Positions 33,201 through 44,068 are shown, counted from the first letter of the stretch. The stretch: DNA of 60,000 nucleotides from Bolinopsis microptera (GCF_026151205.1 NC_087077.1:8425983-8485982); one strand, 5' to 3'. Notes: generated by a model not told the origin, from the sequence alone. Numbers and translations: made by a program.

Positions 33201-34081
33201 GGACATTCCAACAGCCATAATTGTAACACGAGTATAACCAGCCAATTACAGGAAGCCGAAGAATTCATAAACTGAATTTAACTGTATCATAACCTATCCA
33301 TTTTTATGTAGTTCTAAGAATGTTCCCTTTGTTTCTGATCACTGGTTTCTCCCCGCAAGATTTTTTCCTAATTAATAAACACTTTTTTCAGTTACGGGAT
33401 GTGTCAGTCGTTCAGTCGGTTGAACAGCGCTGAGAAATACGATCAGTTGACTGGGTGCTGGGAGCCGATAGCAAGTCTTAAGGAACCGAGAAGTGGTGTA
33501 GGGGTCGTGGCGATTGGACAGAGAATGTACGCTTTGGGAGGATTCGATGGAAAAAACTATTTAAAGTAAGAAATAGCCTTTTTTTTTCTTTCTTACTGCA
33601 AGAGAAATTTTGTCTTAGGAATTATTCGATTTAGAATTTAACGAAATTTGAAAAAAGTTCAAAGTTTGGTTACAAAGCTAGACTTTTTCCTCTCCCAGTA
33701 CTGTTGAGGAATACGATCCTAAGACAGATGTCTGGAAGAAGATAGCACCGATGAAGTATGCTAGACGAGCGCACGGAGCCGCTGCTATAAGCGGGTTAGT
33801 GATGAAGTGTATTTTGTATAATTTCACTGTTAAAGTTAGGAATTAGGGTGATATTTCAATATCAGAAACAAATCTGGGTCGCCACTTCATTCCCACTTCA
33901 TGAATCTGCTGTTTGTGAGATACAAATATGTATACCTTTCAGATATATCTACGTTTACGGTGGTTTTGATGGCACAAACTTTATAAAATCGGTCGAGAGA
34001 TACGACCCTTATCTAAAGATCTGGGAAAATATGAAGGATATGCCCCTTGCAAAAGCTTACTTTGGTTCCACCGTTTTGTGA
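18251..34081 (+). CDS. BTB-BACK-Kelch (KLHL-type) protein, 12 exons
   Basis: Exons: 18251-18447, 18743-18851, 18997-19163, 27435-27552, 28149-28231, 28399-28542, 30126-30216, 32700-32872, 32971-33159, 33392-33565, 33699-33794, 33943-34081. Joined with correct phases they give 559 aa and a TGA stop. Residues about 35-125 are a BTB domain (YTDFSLMVDNGVILCHKAVL), about 135-240 a BACK domain (HNFGLISIGEEFLSL, AVVRWAQHD), and about 280-559 Kelch repeats with GG and Y/W pairs (IYIAGG, YMIGGH, IMIMGG, VYVVGG, YALGGFDG, YVYGGFDG). Such proteins usually act as cullin-3 substrate adaptors; the orthologue is not clear. The start is supported by BTB homology and lies 2 nt after a TTAG acceptor-like site. 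Intron 3 (8.27 kb) hosts a Helitron gene and intron 6 an antisense gene, yet the frame is intact. Confidence 0.9.
19164..27434 (+). mobile_element. Helitron/Helentron-like element occupying Kelch intron 3 (outer limits not defined)
   Basis: The interval is Kelch intron 3, from the GTTAGA donor to the GAAG acceptor. The Helitron gene lies inside in the same orientation as the host. An AATAAA at 26883 follows its stop by about 105 nt, within a block repeated at 8371-8451. I could not place the element's exact ends: no clear 5' TC / 3' CTRR with hairpin stands out. The stretch 26904-27434 is AT-rich with TTAATTAATTAAT at about 27345-27362 and has no coding signal. Confidence 0.6.
19559..26776 (+). 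CDS. Helitron-type Rep/helicase transposase with N-terminal SGNH and C-terminal protease-like domains
   Basis: Three exons (19559-19585, 19776-19925, 20132-26776), all phase 0, give 2,273 aa. The SGNH hydrolase at 10-185 is split by intron 2: GDSM with Ser16, GTNN with Asn74, DGLH with Asp172/His175. A Pro-rich linker with basic stretches and a Cys4 finger (CQDCNKLY...CDIC, about 609-640) follow. The HUH/Rep region has HLH at 1072-1074 (GRGSPHLHMLL) and the two-tyrosine motif Tyr1211-x3-Tyr1215-x2-Lys1218. A PIF1-type helicase has Walker A GAGGVGKS at 1543-1550, Walker B VDEVSM (Asp1631) and HKVQGLSL/AYTAISRLTS near 1925-1970. The C-terminal 200 residues carry GNSCGYN (Cys2111) and GIHWFVVSL (His2258), a Cys-then-His order as in papain/OTU folds; function inferred. 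Rolling-circle transposition is the family role. No internal stop or frameshift. Confidence 0.9.
28832..29449 (-). CDS. Intronless secreted galectin-like protein nested in Kelch intron 6
   Basis: 205 aa from the ATG at 29449; an open frame continues 17 codons upstream without ATG. Residues 1-16 (MLLIVALSAFIGLGSS) look like a signal peptide. The rest is predicted beta-sandwich: FPVGVGTKFVFNGVY, NMVFELQLRFN, the two-strand hairpin DHYEITINGVK, and a final LQLIKIGEATFNLIV. The spacing of strands resembles a galectin or ConA-like fold, with the family-typical DxYxIxING strand. The canonical galectin sugar-binding residues (HxNPR, WGxE) are not seen, so carbohydrate binding is doubtful. It lies antisense inside a 1.58-kb intron of the Kelch gene and has no intron. 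It could be a retrocopy or a small nested gene. Family call moderate. Confidence 0.55.
   Translation of the reverse strand: MLLIVALSAFIGLGSSKNFLGVPLQIDTEQPVFPVGVGTKFVFNGVYKTSTSGKNFAHVTMLDDERNMVFELQLRFNFAREPLGDHLDYLLVTSKHGNKFGGPLGYGKRYKFPMYLEDELEIDILIEVTKDHYEITINGVKSREAMINSRENVEYFKTKTLDVKSSSNFSFKTSLQLIKIGEATFNLIVCDHQYNSFILHLIWCR
30653..31066. repeat. Minisatellite, 37-38 bp unit, about 11 copies
   Basis: The unit is CCCTATAATTACTGTTTAGT followed by GATTGCA and either GACCAAGTCA or GGATCAAGTCA. Copies are nearly identical, with two linker variants alternating irregularly. It lies in Kelch intron 7. There is no spacer diversity, so it is a tandem repeat. Confidence 0.95.
31848..32150. repeat. 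131-bp tandem repeat, about 2.3 copies
   Basis: GGATGTCCCTGGCTTAATAA begins at 31848, 31979 and 32110, exactly 131 bp apart. Part of the unit (TTTCAACA, then AACAAATAATTTGAGGATG) also occurs at 2621-2675, so the unit derives from a dispersed repeat. Confidence 0.9.
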
Positions 34082-35119
34082 CAAGTTTTTCAGAGTTAAA
34101 GACCCATAGATCTTCGAGATTCTAGTTCCAGATCATCGAACAGACTGTTGAACATTAGAAAATTTTCCCAGGATACCATCCATACAGTTGGTAATGACAT
34201 ATGCCGACATGTAAAAATTACGATGTATTAATTTTAAGGCCCATCAGCCGACTCAAGCAATTACGAGTGATAGGACTGAATATCAACACTGAATTGAGGT
34301 GTAGCCTTAATCTGGCTACGCTAATATTTTTTCAAATAATTTTAAATATGTATATTATATAATTTGTATTTAATCGTACTGTGAACCCCGAAATTCGATG
34401 TTTTAGAATTGTATGAGTTGCTATCATTGCTGGGCATAAGCCTAAGTGTACTTTAGACAATTTTTATTCGAATTTCAAGAAGTCAAACTTTCATCACAGC
34501 TGTATTAACAAAAGTTGATATCACTACGGTTATTGTTTTTCACAAATCCTTAACATCAAATCTGTGTGAGTCATTTGTGAACGTGCATTGTATTTCGGGG
34601 TTTAATTGTTGGTACCTGATTCAATGAAACCTGGTATTATTCATTTTACAAGAAAGGGCGATTTCGTCTAAAAGCAATAAGTATCTTCGGCAATATTTGC
34701 CCCGAGATGTAGAGTATATATTTTTGTCGATAGATGCTACAGCGATAGCGCTTCGGCAAAATTGAATTACCGAATTGTTGATTGTCTATGTTAGTTTTTA
34801 TCTAACAATCTTGTATCAAATAATGATAAATGTATTATTATTATTATCATCATCGTGTTTTCTACAGAATTTGATCCACCAGTTTTTTTAATCGGGTACT
34901 TGTTGAGTGTGAATTAACTAACATATCCTCTTGATATTTCCTCATTGTTGTAATTTTGATTTATCAAACGCCCACGAAATTCTAAGCTTGATCAATTTAA
35001 CAAACATTTATTTTAGGTCAAGATGTAGCATAACCAGGAGTAAAGGCTAAACTGTGACGTGCATGTCAGCCTTTTAGACCACCCCATTTTACAACCCACC
35101 CCTCTCACTTCACCTCATA
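34082..35119. other. Kelch 3' region and intergenic; no further gene seen
   Basis: AT-rich, with an ATTATTATTATCATCATC microsatellite near 34835. No exon is supported. Close to the next gene, CTCACTTCACCTCATA precedes the SPAG7 ATG. Confidence 0.5.
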
Positions 35120-36406
35120 ATGTCAGATTTACTAGGCTCCATCCTGGACAATATGAAACCACCTCCGTCAACAGCGAATAAAGACTCCATCAGTAAGAAA
35201 CGTTCACACTTCGTCAGTAAGAAAAGTTCACGTTTCGTACGTCAGTTCCTAAAATTTCTGTGTTCAAGACAATATATCTTTACAGTGAAATGTGGAATTC
35301 AAAGAAACGATTAATATCCTCACTGCTCAGAACGAAGGAAAGAGTTGAAACGAAAGATGGAAGAAGATAACAAGAAGCGATCAGACCGAGTGAAGGAAAT
35401 CGAGAAGGAGGTAGAGAAGTTTGCTTCGGGGACGGAAAAAGAATTGAGTTTTGCGCCAGTCGAAAAAGAGTGGCGTGCCATACAGTGGGTATTATCCAGT
35501 TGACTGCCCCAATTTCCTTCTCTGTGAATCTTTAAATTCATTTTGAGCACATTTCACATGTATTCTATGCTGACCCAACAGTCAATTCAGTCAATTAAAG
35601 AATGTCAGTCACTTTGGTAGGAAGACGTGTGCACCCTCTTAGCACCTTCTCAGGCACGAGATAGCAGAGATAGCGGGAGTGATATCAGTGAGTTGTTACA
35701 ACGGTCAGAGCACTGAGAAACACGTGGTTTTGTTTAGAAGAGACAGCTGTCCTGGTGAGGAGGAACTGAAAAAGAGGCGGCTAGGTGAGGTAAGTACTTT
35801 CACTGTCTGTGGTATGATATCCAATTATATGATTTTTTGTATTCCTCCACCTCATGAGACTAAAATGCTGTTGAAGTCAATAATAATCTCAAACATGTCT
35901 CGAATATACTCACTTTTAATTGAATCACCTTTTACTTTGACCGATTCAACCACCATAAACTGCCCTCAGATGTACATAGAAGGATTCACCAAATCACGAC
36001 AACAGTGCAGTCCTTCTAAACGTCCCCAGAGAAGTTCCAAAACCCCAGGCTTCGTTCCCTCACGGAATTACCAAGACAAGTATAAGAATATACTAAACAC
36101 TTCAGAAGTCACCGGTGATAGCAGACAGTTTCATGGTTTAGGTGAGTTGTCACTAATGTTTTCCATTTCATCAACTATATTGAGTGACGCTGTTTTTAAT
36201 TCTAAAATTGTAATCTTGGTTAAGTTGGTTGAATCATGAAAGTTGCTGAAACCAAGGGAGTTCACCTACGCTTCATTTCAGTGCCAGTGCATATGTTGTG
36301 CTCAGAGCCTAAGTCTATCGAGGATTCTCTCAATGAAATCAGGGAGAAAAAGAGACTCAAAAGAGAACACAGTTCCGGAAATTCCGAAGAGTCGGATGAT
36401 AAATGA
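35120..36406 (+). CDS. SPAG7: Sperm-associated antigen 7 (SPAG7) orthologue
   Basis: Exons 35120-35192, 35331-35484, 35654-35789, 35970-36141, 36282-36406 join in phase to 219 aa; human SPAG7 is 227 aa. Recognised by the N-terminus MSDLLGSILDNMKPPPS, a charged coiled-coil stretch (KRRKELKRKMEEDNKKR), and an R3H-like segment (HEIAEIAGVISVSCYNGQS, VVLFRRDSCPGEEEL). The signature RNYQDKYKNIL and C-terminal KSIEDSLNEIREKKRLKRE match the vertebrate DYKDKY and RSIEEAMNEIRAKKRLR segments. R3H domains bind single-stranded nucleic acid; the cellular role is poorly defined. Intron donors are standard GTAAG or GTGAG, apart from exon 2, which uses GTGGGT. It lies between the Kelch gene and NDUFA11 on the same strand. 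Confidence 0.9.
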
Positions 36407-37021
36407 ACCGTTTATTTAAATGGCATTTTATTGCAGATATTTATACCGTTAGATCGGGTACTCGTTACCTTTCTCTGTCTGTGTTAATTTAAACCTCATA
36501 TCATTTATGTTGTCTGTTCTGGGAAACAAACCGTTTTAATGGAACCTGGGTGCCAAATCTATCCCGGTGGAAGTAGATATTTATCATATTATTTATAAAC
36601 TATAATATATTTTATACGTATTTCAAATGATTTTTCATTCGGCCACCATTCTGAATCATTTTATTTGTTCAATCAGTTTAATCCTATGATGCCAATTTAA
36701 AGAATTTGTTTAAATATATCGATGAGATACTTAAGAGTGTAACTGTAAATAAGTTGTTTCTTTTAGACGTTTAATCATGATGTCGTATTGTGCCCTGATT
36801 TATTTTTCATTTCTTGTTTTCCATGGAAATCAGTGGTTTCTTGTCTTTTATCACACAAAAACCCAATCGGGAAGTTAAAATACTGTCACTCATGTATCTC
36901 ATAAAATACATGCTTTCTTGATTACCATCAACTGCATTAATTTTGTTATTTCTCACCGGATCATTATTGAAAATTTACTTTGATTAACCGTTATTTATTG
37001 TCTAATTTCTAATTGTCTAGG
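36407..37021. other. SPAG7 3' region to NDUFA11 start
   Basis: 615 nt, AT-rich, no additional gene. It ends in TCTAATTGTCTAG, an acceptor-like sequence whose AG is 1 nt before the NDUFA11 ATG. Confidence 0.5.
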
Positions 37022-39754
37022 ATGCCCACATATAAGATCCTCAAGCCGGAGTGGGACGTTCCGCCCAGTTTATACGGAAAACTGACAAAAGGGACGTTCC
37101 TCGAGCCATGGATGTACAGATCTTTTGAAAACTATTTTTAGTGGGTGCATTTTATTTATCCTAATACAAAATTCTACGCATATTACTTCATACTTGCAAT
37201 GAAGCTCGTAATAATATGTACTATAATAGGATAATATAGTATAATACCACTTGTTTTATTAACAACACAATATTTCAGTTTCAATGCTCCGATTAATGTC
37301 TGGGAGAAGGACAGCTCGATGTTTGAACGGATAACGAGAGCGGGCCACATTGGCTTCTGTATTGGTTAGTACATGTCCCTTCTGTTGATAGTACTTGTAT
37401 GAATCTTCTAGCCGTGGAAATTATTCTATTATAAAAGCGTGATAAGGTGTCATGTGGTGGACTGACTCCGAAGTTTTATATAATGTTGATACAAATTATG
37501 ATGGTCTGATTTATTCAGACCATCATAATACAACTGTCTTAACTACTGCAGGAATATAACACATTAACTAAAACCCATGTGTCCAGGTGCTCTACAGGGT
37601 TTTGCTCAGGGATTCTTACTAAATCTGTCAATGGGTAAACGAGGAGCAGACGTCTGGAAAAACAAGGCTGCCTATAAAATGGGTGCCTTCGGTCTGGGAA
37701 CTGGAAGTTAGTTACAAACAATTATTTGTAGTCTGATAAATCCTGGATTTTATCTATTTTTAACGCTTAACTATGAGCTTGGATACTATAGCATAGTATG
37801 AGTATGACACACTAACACCACCTGAAAATACTCCCCGCAGTTTTGGGCACAACTGCGTTCGCGGTGACAGTCTCACAGCTGAGTAAGATAAACGGTCGAG
37901 CTGAGACAACGCTGGACTGGTACTGGGGCGGCCTTGCTTCTGGGGTTGTCACGGTCTGTATGAGTAAGTAATGTGTAAATGTCGGCCTTTTATAATGCTG
38001 AGTGGATAACATTGCTGTGCTTTTTAATGGACCATGGGCGGTGATGGTTATTACAAACATTACAATTTAGTTTTGCTAAATATTTCAAGTACGTATTGCT
38101 GAACATCACACCATCAGAAGTCAGAATGCAAATTGCTCAGGTCAAGTTAAAGGTACGTTTTTCTCCCGGAAGTGGAACATGGCTTCAATATTCCTGTTCC
38201 CCCTATTACCCACCGCTGCTAAGTATTTACATGTAAGTTCCTCTTATTTTTGTTCCCCCTGTTACCCACCGCTGCTAAGTATTTACATGTAAGTTCCTCT
38301 TATTTTTGTTATAATATTTTTTGTCATAGGGATTTATCTCATAAGGCTTGGTCAATCAATTAAAGGCGTTAAATGGTCAAACTGCTTACGATCTGCGATT
38401 TGTGAGATTCACTCGAGACCATTATATTGGAAAGGATAATGAACGAAGGGTTGGTCACAACATAAACTGTATTGAATATTAAAATAGTGGTAATCCCAAC
38501 CCACTAAAAATGACCGTTGTTTGTTAAGTTTAAAAGTTATATTACTGATCTCGTATGTACGGGAAAATAATAGGCCATGCTTTGAATATTGAAATAATTT
38601 CAGTAAAAACCGCGAAATTCGGTCAAGGGGACGGCAGATAAGCTCCTCTTCAAAAATCTTCCAAAATCCCTTTATATTTTGATGATTTTCTGTTTATCAA
38701 AGCTTTCTTTGGGAATAGAACTTTGAGTACCTCAATCGTCTCTTGTGCCATTCTCAGTGACCTTGTAAGATGGTCATTCAAGACAAATTCAGTCAAAACA
38801 GTGAACTTTTGGTCGCGGAAAGCTGAAATTTGAACATGTCCTACCGGTCACATTCAAAATTTTCATTGCATCAAAGTTTTCTCCGGATATACAGCTTCCG
38901 GTACCTTGATGGCGACTTGTGTCACTCTCACCGACCTTACTTATTTCCGCATTGGTATATGTCATAATGTTTCTCTCGTGTTAACAATATCCAAGATTTA
39001 GCTATTTACTACTAGTGTTAGCAATTAACATTTACGCTAAAGAGAATCTTAAAATTGATATCTACTATCCTTGAAAATTATTCTCGTTTATTAAATTACT
39101 TTTGTTTGCATGGCTTTTAAATGGTTCCATCAATCTAACTGCCAACTTCAAACTATCCGTCCACTATGAAACTCTACTCAGTTTGTGAACGAGTACGATG
39201 ACCCAAAAGGGGGCCGGTACCCCATGCAGGCGGGAGGACAGCAGTATCACAGTGTAGCTGAGATGAGGGGACTGTACGGGATCGAACCTCATGAAGCACC
39301 CTTCGAGAAGGTTCTGAAGAAGGTATGTATGGTATGTTAGCTATGTTTGGTATGTTAGCTATGTTTGGTATGTTAGCTATGTATGGTATGTTAGCTATGT
39401 TTGGTATGTTAGCTATGTTTGGTATGTTAGCTATGTTTGGTAGCTTCTGAGGGGAGGCTATGTTTTGAAGAGATAATAGGGGGTTGCTGATTCTGGCTTA
39501 TACAATGTTGTATAAAATCCAATTTCGTGACTATTTAATTTTTCTTATGCGAATAGGTACTTACTGCTTATGTGAATACATTTAGATAGTAGAATCACAC
39601 TTTGACTTTCGAGACGGTACTGTTTATACTAATGTCGGCTACCTCGTTAATTATCTCTTTAACCTCTTACTTTCAGCCGCACGAGAACGACATGTTATTC
39701 ATGTTGCCACGACAGAACCCCAGATGGAACGACAAGTACAGAGTAGAACAATAA
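37022..39754 (+). CDS. NDUFA11: NADH dehydrogenase 1 alpha subcomplex subunit 11-like (complex I, Tim17 family)
   Basis: Exons 37022-37140, 37279-37364, 37587-37706, 37841-37963, 38141-38232, 39182-39322, 39677-39754; joined frame 252 aa. The N-terminus YKILKPEWDVPPS resembles YWDIPDG of NDUFA11. Four hydrophobic segments follow (ITRAGHIGFCIGALQGFA, KMGAFGLGTGILGTTAFAV, DWYWGGLASGVVTVCM, WNMASIFLFPLLPTAAKYL), including the Tim17-family GG-x-ASG element. NDUFA11 is an inner-membrane accessory subunit of complex I. The protein is about 110 residues longer than the human one; the extra C-terminus (from FVNEYDDPKGGRYPMQAG) is hydrophilic and unfamiliar. A 5' splice site at exon 5 is duplicated. 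The start is 1 nt after a TCTAG acceptor-like site. A different Tim17-fold protein is the main alternative. Confidence 0.7.
38195..38306 (+). repeat. 56-bp tandem duplication spanning the exon 5 donor of NDUFA11
   Basis: TGTTCCCCCTATTACCCACC and following bases are repeated at period 56 (38195-38250, 38251-38306), with one mismatch (TATTA to TGTTA). Both copies contain TTTACAT|GTAAGT. Only the first donor keeps the frame; the second would read into TAA. Confidence 0.9.
39323..39441 (+). repeat. 18-bp minisatellite at the 5' end of NDUFA11 intron 6
   Basis: About six copies of GTATGTTAGCTATGTTTG begin right at the intron donor AAG|GTATGT. The donor word GTATGT is part of every unit, so several cryptic donors exist. 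Probably grown by slippage. Confidence 0.85.
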
Positions 39755-40588
39755 CTTCTCTAGTTCAAGTCCGAGCCCACTGAGCGAATGTATAGACATC
39801 TGATTGCTGATTAATTGTTAGCGACACTGATATTTGGGACGTTCCTATCATCACTAATCAGGGCTAATTACAAGTATAGAGTTCACTTTTGTGAACTATC
39901 AACGTTTCAATTTAGAATTAGTGGATACTATGAAGGGAGCTCCCTTTTGATAATTTATTACTAGGACTTTTGAATGAGTCAAACATGCAAGCGCACTAAT
40001 ATCTCGGTTTTCTATGTATGTACTATAGCTATGTACTTTGCGAACATTTATAGGTTAACGCATTGAATGTGCAATGAAATTAGAAGGTTGAGTAAGACTG
40101 ATGTGCTGCAAATTGCGATCTCGAGCACAGTCTGATGAGACGTACTAAGTATATTTCCAGTATACTTTAAAGTTAAATCTATTATAAGTTACCTTGCGAT
40201 CACTCATTTGTATCATGTATGTTGTGGTCATTGCTTCTCAATTTATAAATTACAACATCTACACCATTTCTATTTTATATTTTATATAGTCAGTCACAAA
40301 TCATTCAAATTGCCTAACTTTAATCAGTCATATTCTCTAGCTGTTATGTAAAGGCTACATCTCGACAGCAGGATCTCACTACCTTGATACACACGATCAG
40401 TATCAAGAGAAAACAACAAAGAAGCTAAACAACAACTCAAAACAACAAACTAGTCATACTTCTCTTCTTTGAATGCCAAACCAGTCCCTTTTGACGGGAA
40501 GACTTGGCAATAGGAGAAGAACCTGAGCTAGAGCGAAAACAAAGTGACCAGTTTCTGGAATAGTTACTCGATAGAGCACCTGACCAGA
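39755..40588. other. Intergenic between NDUFA11 and JKAMP
   Basis: 834 nt without coding signal. It is purine-rich toward the end (AGCAACAAAGAAGC-like) and includes GACCAG immediately before the JKAMP start. Confidence 0.45.
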
Positions 40589-41551
40589 ATGTCAGCCCTG
40601 CTCCCCGAGATGAAGTGTCCTGGTCGGTATTGTGGTCTCTATGAGGGGGTGTGTACTGCGTGTCCTCGTGGTATGAGGGTCGATGTGGCCACTGAGATAT
40701 GCCAACCTTGTGAGTTACTATTTTATAAAGTTTCTGGGAATAAATTTTTTATTGCAGTCTAACATTTTGATTTGCTGTATAAACTTTAATTGCTGCAATG
40801 GTCCATACCTGTTGTTATCTCTAGACTAGTAAGATTTTTAGGTCGTTGATTTTAAATGTTTTAATAGTTGGTTTGCCAGTTAAAACATGGATATTTCCAG
40901 GTTTGAACGATCCAGTGACTTATGAGTGGTTGTACCTGGGATTTATGGTTCTGGTCGTTGTGTACTTTCACATGGAATCTCTGACTAGATTCCTTGAAAA
41001 AGCTTGCGGAGGTAATTCAAAAATCAAATACAGGTAAAAAAACCTGTTGCTTTTACTGCCCTACAGGACCTTCAGCAATATACTGGGTGTTTCAAAAGTC
41101 TTGTAACTTGACTTTTGGCGTCGGTGGAACTTGCTAACCTATCTCGTTTAACGAGTCGTTCGCAGAAAAGTTAACAAGTATTTTTCCAGAGTGTGACGTG
41201 AAAAGTACAACGAAGTGGATCGGTGTAGCGCTCCTAGAGACCATATTAGCTGCTTTCTTAACTCTAATTTTATCAGACCCTCATGGTGAGCTACCTGCTA
41301 CTTTTATAACACATACTTTTCTTTTAATCATGTTTTGACTTTGTGAAGCTGTTCAGAATGGGATATTCTTGGGTTTCGAACATAAGAATCGTTGCAAACC
41401 CTTCCGTTATATTACAATTTTTAAAGTTTTATTCACAAATCTATTCCCTGTTTCAGGAAAGTTAAACTTGTATGGCTGCGGTGTAACCTCCTTCTTAGAC
41501 TGGTATTCCGTCTTTCAAAACCCCACAGGATGCATCCCACACTTCCTTTAA
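40589..41551 (+). CDS. JKAMP: JNK1/MAPK8-associated membrane protein (JKAMP), 5' exons only
   Basis: Exons 40589-40709, 40901-41011, 41190-41285 and 41457 onward. Translation MSALLPEMKCPGRYCGLYEG, CTACPRGMRVD, CQPCLNDPVTYEWLYLGFMV, then LSDPHGKLNLYGCGVTSFLD and WYSVFQNP matches human JKAMP (CLGLYCG, CGVCPRG, CQPCTESPELYDWLYLGFMA, LSDWYTMLYNP). It is a multi-pass ER membrane protein that recruits proteasome/ERAD components. The Cys-rich lumenal-type motif and first membrane helices are present. After NPT at about 41530 homology stops and the frame ends at TAA 41551, exactly where sequence quality collapses. The remaining helices are therefore missing from this window, most likely for assembly reasons. 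Confidence 0.88.
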
Positions 41552-42772
41552 AGTTGTTATTGAATTTTAACAAAAAAAAAAGGGTATTTTGATTTTAAAG
41601 GAAAAAACCCTTTAATTTTTTTAAAAAAAAACCCCGTAGCAAGTTTGTTGGGGAAAATTTAACAAGATGTTTTAATTTTTCCTTTTTCTTAAGCTTGATA
41701 CTTTAATGGTTTTTCTTCATGGCGAACCCTTTGATTCATAAAACGAATTTTTAGTTCCCCCCCGGGGGGGAAAAGAAAATGGGAGGTATTATAGTTTTAA
41801 ATTTTAAGGCTCCATAAAGCTTTAAAATTTTTTGCCATGTTTTTTAACCCTTTAGAACCGAGAAATTTTAAAAAAAAAATTTTATTTTAAGGGTTTTAAA
41901 ATTTTAAAATTTGAGAAAAAAAAATCTAAAGAAAAAAATTTGAATGAAATTTTATTTCCATCTTTTTCAACCCCCGAAAAAATCGTTTTTCAATCCTTTT
42001 CGGGGGGGTTTGAAAGGGGTTTTTGGGGTCGATTTCTGTTTTTTTAGCCCCCGGGGGGGAATTTCGAAAATTTAAAAAATTTTTTGAAATAAAAACTAAA
42101 AAAAAACCGCGGTTTCCAGAATGAAAGTTCCATTTTTTCGAATGAAAATCCTGAAATTTGGAAAACCCCCCCGTTTAAAAAATTTTAAAATTTCCCCCCC
42201 CTTTTTTCCGGTATTTTAAAGGGTCCGGGGGAGAAAGAGAAAGTGTTTTCGAAAATTTAAAAATTTTTTTCGAAAAACAATTGACTTTTTTTGGGGTACC
42301 CCCGGTTCCTCAGGATCGAATTCCCGTAAATACTATAAAAAATTTTTCCTTTTAAAAAAGGGGTTAAAATTTTTAAACCCCCCCTTCTCTTTTAAAAAAT
42401 GAAAAAATTTTTAAATAGCGGAAAAATTTGGTTTTTGTTTTTATTTTGTTTTTCTCAGTTGTTACCAATGGAAAATTTCCTGTTTTTCCATTTTAAAGCT
42501 TTTTGTGAAGCGGCTGGTTTCGATTTTAGATTTATTAGCCCTTTTTTATTTTTTACCTACTTAAAATAACTTAAGGGGAAAAATTTTGTTTTCCGATTTT
42601 TGTTAAAAAATATAACTTTTAAAAGAAACAGTTTTGTTTTAAAACCCTTAAATTAAAAAATGAAAAAAAAGTAATTTTTAATTTAAAGGTTAAAAAGGGG
42701 AAACCGTTCTAAAAAAAATAAGGGGTCAATTTTCCCCTTTTTCCCGGGAAAATTTTTCCCTTTTTGGATTCC

Positions 42773-42953
<181 letters not shown>

Positions 42954-43198
42954 AAAAAATTTTTGTTTTCCAAGAAATCTCCAAAAAGGTTTTAAACAAA
43001 GATTAATCCCAGGGGAAAGATTCGGGGTTTTTAAAACTTCTTGTTATCCTTTGGCCCAAAATTATTTTATGAGTTTTTCGGCCCGTGCTTTTCAAAGCCC
43101 CTTAAAAAATGGCATTAAATTTTTAAAAATCCCATTATTTTGTTTTTTGGGGAACTTGATTTTTCCTTTTGAAAGAAGAAAATTGTGAATGTTGGAAA

Positions 43199-44068
43199 AT
43201 GTTCGATGCTCTTGAAAAAGTTTGTGGGGATGAAAATTTGCGTTGGGTGCTCCAACTTCACAGAAAATTGTTTACGAAGGCAGGAAAATCTACTTCCACC
43301 ATTTTTGGCGCCAACTGTAAACTCATACCGAACGTGTTCCATTCTTTGGACTGTAGTCTTAATTTTGATGAAGTTGTAGATTGGTTGGGTAGATCGGATA
43401 AAGTTGCAAATCTTTGGATGTTCTTTGAGGGATTATTGACTTGGATGAGGGCCAATAAGAATTTGAAAGTCAAATGTTCATCAGGGTTTCTGAAACAAGT
43501 TTGTGAAATAAGAATGGAACGAAATTGGGAAAGAATTGCTGGAACCTTCGCAACCTATTATTCAGATATGAACGAGTTTTTTGGTCCAATTGTATGGTGT
43601 TCATTCCTTTTCGCATCGACTCTCAAAGAAACAAGTTGGGAAGTTGCCAGTTTGGAAGAACAACTTTCGTTCAACAAAATTTTCTCCCTATTTGAGAAAG
43701 AAACAAAGTTACTGTTTTTCAGCGGGTTTGATATTGTACCAAATTGTTCTAAACCTGGGGGATGTGGATACGTCATAAAATCAGTGCCAGCTAAAGACGG
43801 CGCTAACTTTGTTCTTTCTACTGATCCAAATGATTACTCAGATGAAATACACTTTCATAGTGAGGTTAAAGCTGAAGATATGCATCTTCTTTTGGAATGT
43901 TATGATTCAGACGATAGGATAGTTCCACTTTGTTGGTCCAGTAGACCTGAATACAAAAATGGTAAAGTTTGTTGGGATTCATTTCCTGTGTCAACAAAGG
44001 ACATGGCTAAAAGTTGCGAACTGTTTTTGTTTTTCGAATACAAACCAGCAACTTCGTGTGTAAAATAG
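43199..44068 (+). CDS. Unrecognised ORF, 289-299 aa
   Basis: The frame is open from 43169; the first ATG is at 43199. The protein is mixed alpha/beta in look, Cys- and Trp-rich (ECWKMFDALEKVC, LWMFFEGLLTWMR, RMERNWERIAGTF, CSKPGGCGY), without signal peptide, membrane helix or any motif I know. It ends FFEYKPATSCVK at a TAG. The sequence is clean through this ORF though noisy around it. A garbled version of the same gene lies at about 45.4-46.3 kb. Lack of an upstream in-frame start in reliable sequence means it may be a terminal exon of a longer gene. No function is proposed. Confidence 0.5.
   Translation: MFDALEKVCGDENLRWVLQLHRKLFTKAGKSTSTIFGANCKLIPNVFHSLDCSLNFDEVVDWLGRSDKVANLWMFFEGLLTWMRANKNLKVKCSSGFLKQVCEIRMERNWERIAGTFATYYSDMNEFFGPIVWCSFLFASTLKETSWEVASLEEQLSFNKIFSLFEKETKLLFFSGFDIVPNCSKPGGCGYVIKSVPAKDGANFVLSTDPNDYSDEIHFHSEVKAEDMHLLLECYDSDDRIVPLCWSSRPEYKNGKVCWDSFPVSTKDMAKSCELFLFFEYKPATSCVK

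Noticed and set aside
35679-36239. Single 186-codon ORF on + across 35.7-36.2 kb
   Set aside because: It merges SPAG7 exons 3 and 4 with read-through intron sequence; the spliced model matches SPAG7 better.
38065-38155. Alternative acceptors for NDUFA11 exon 5 (after CCATCAG or CCATCAGAAG)
   Set aside because: The first gives an early stop and the second needs a 24-bp intron; the acceptor at 38140 yields the fourth membrane segment in phase.
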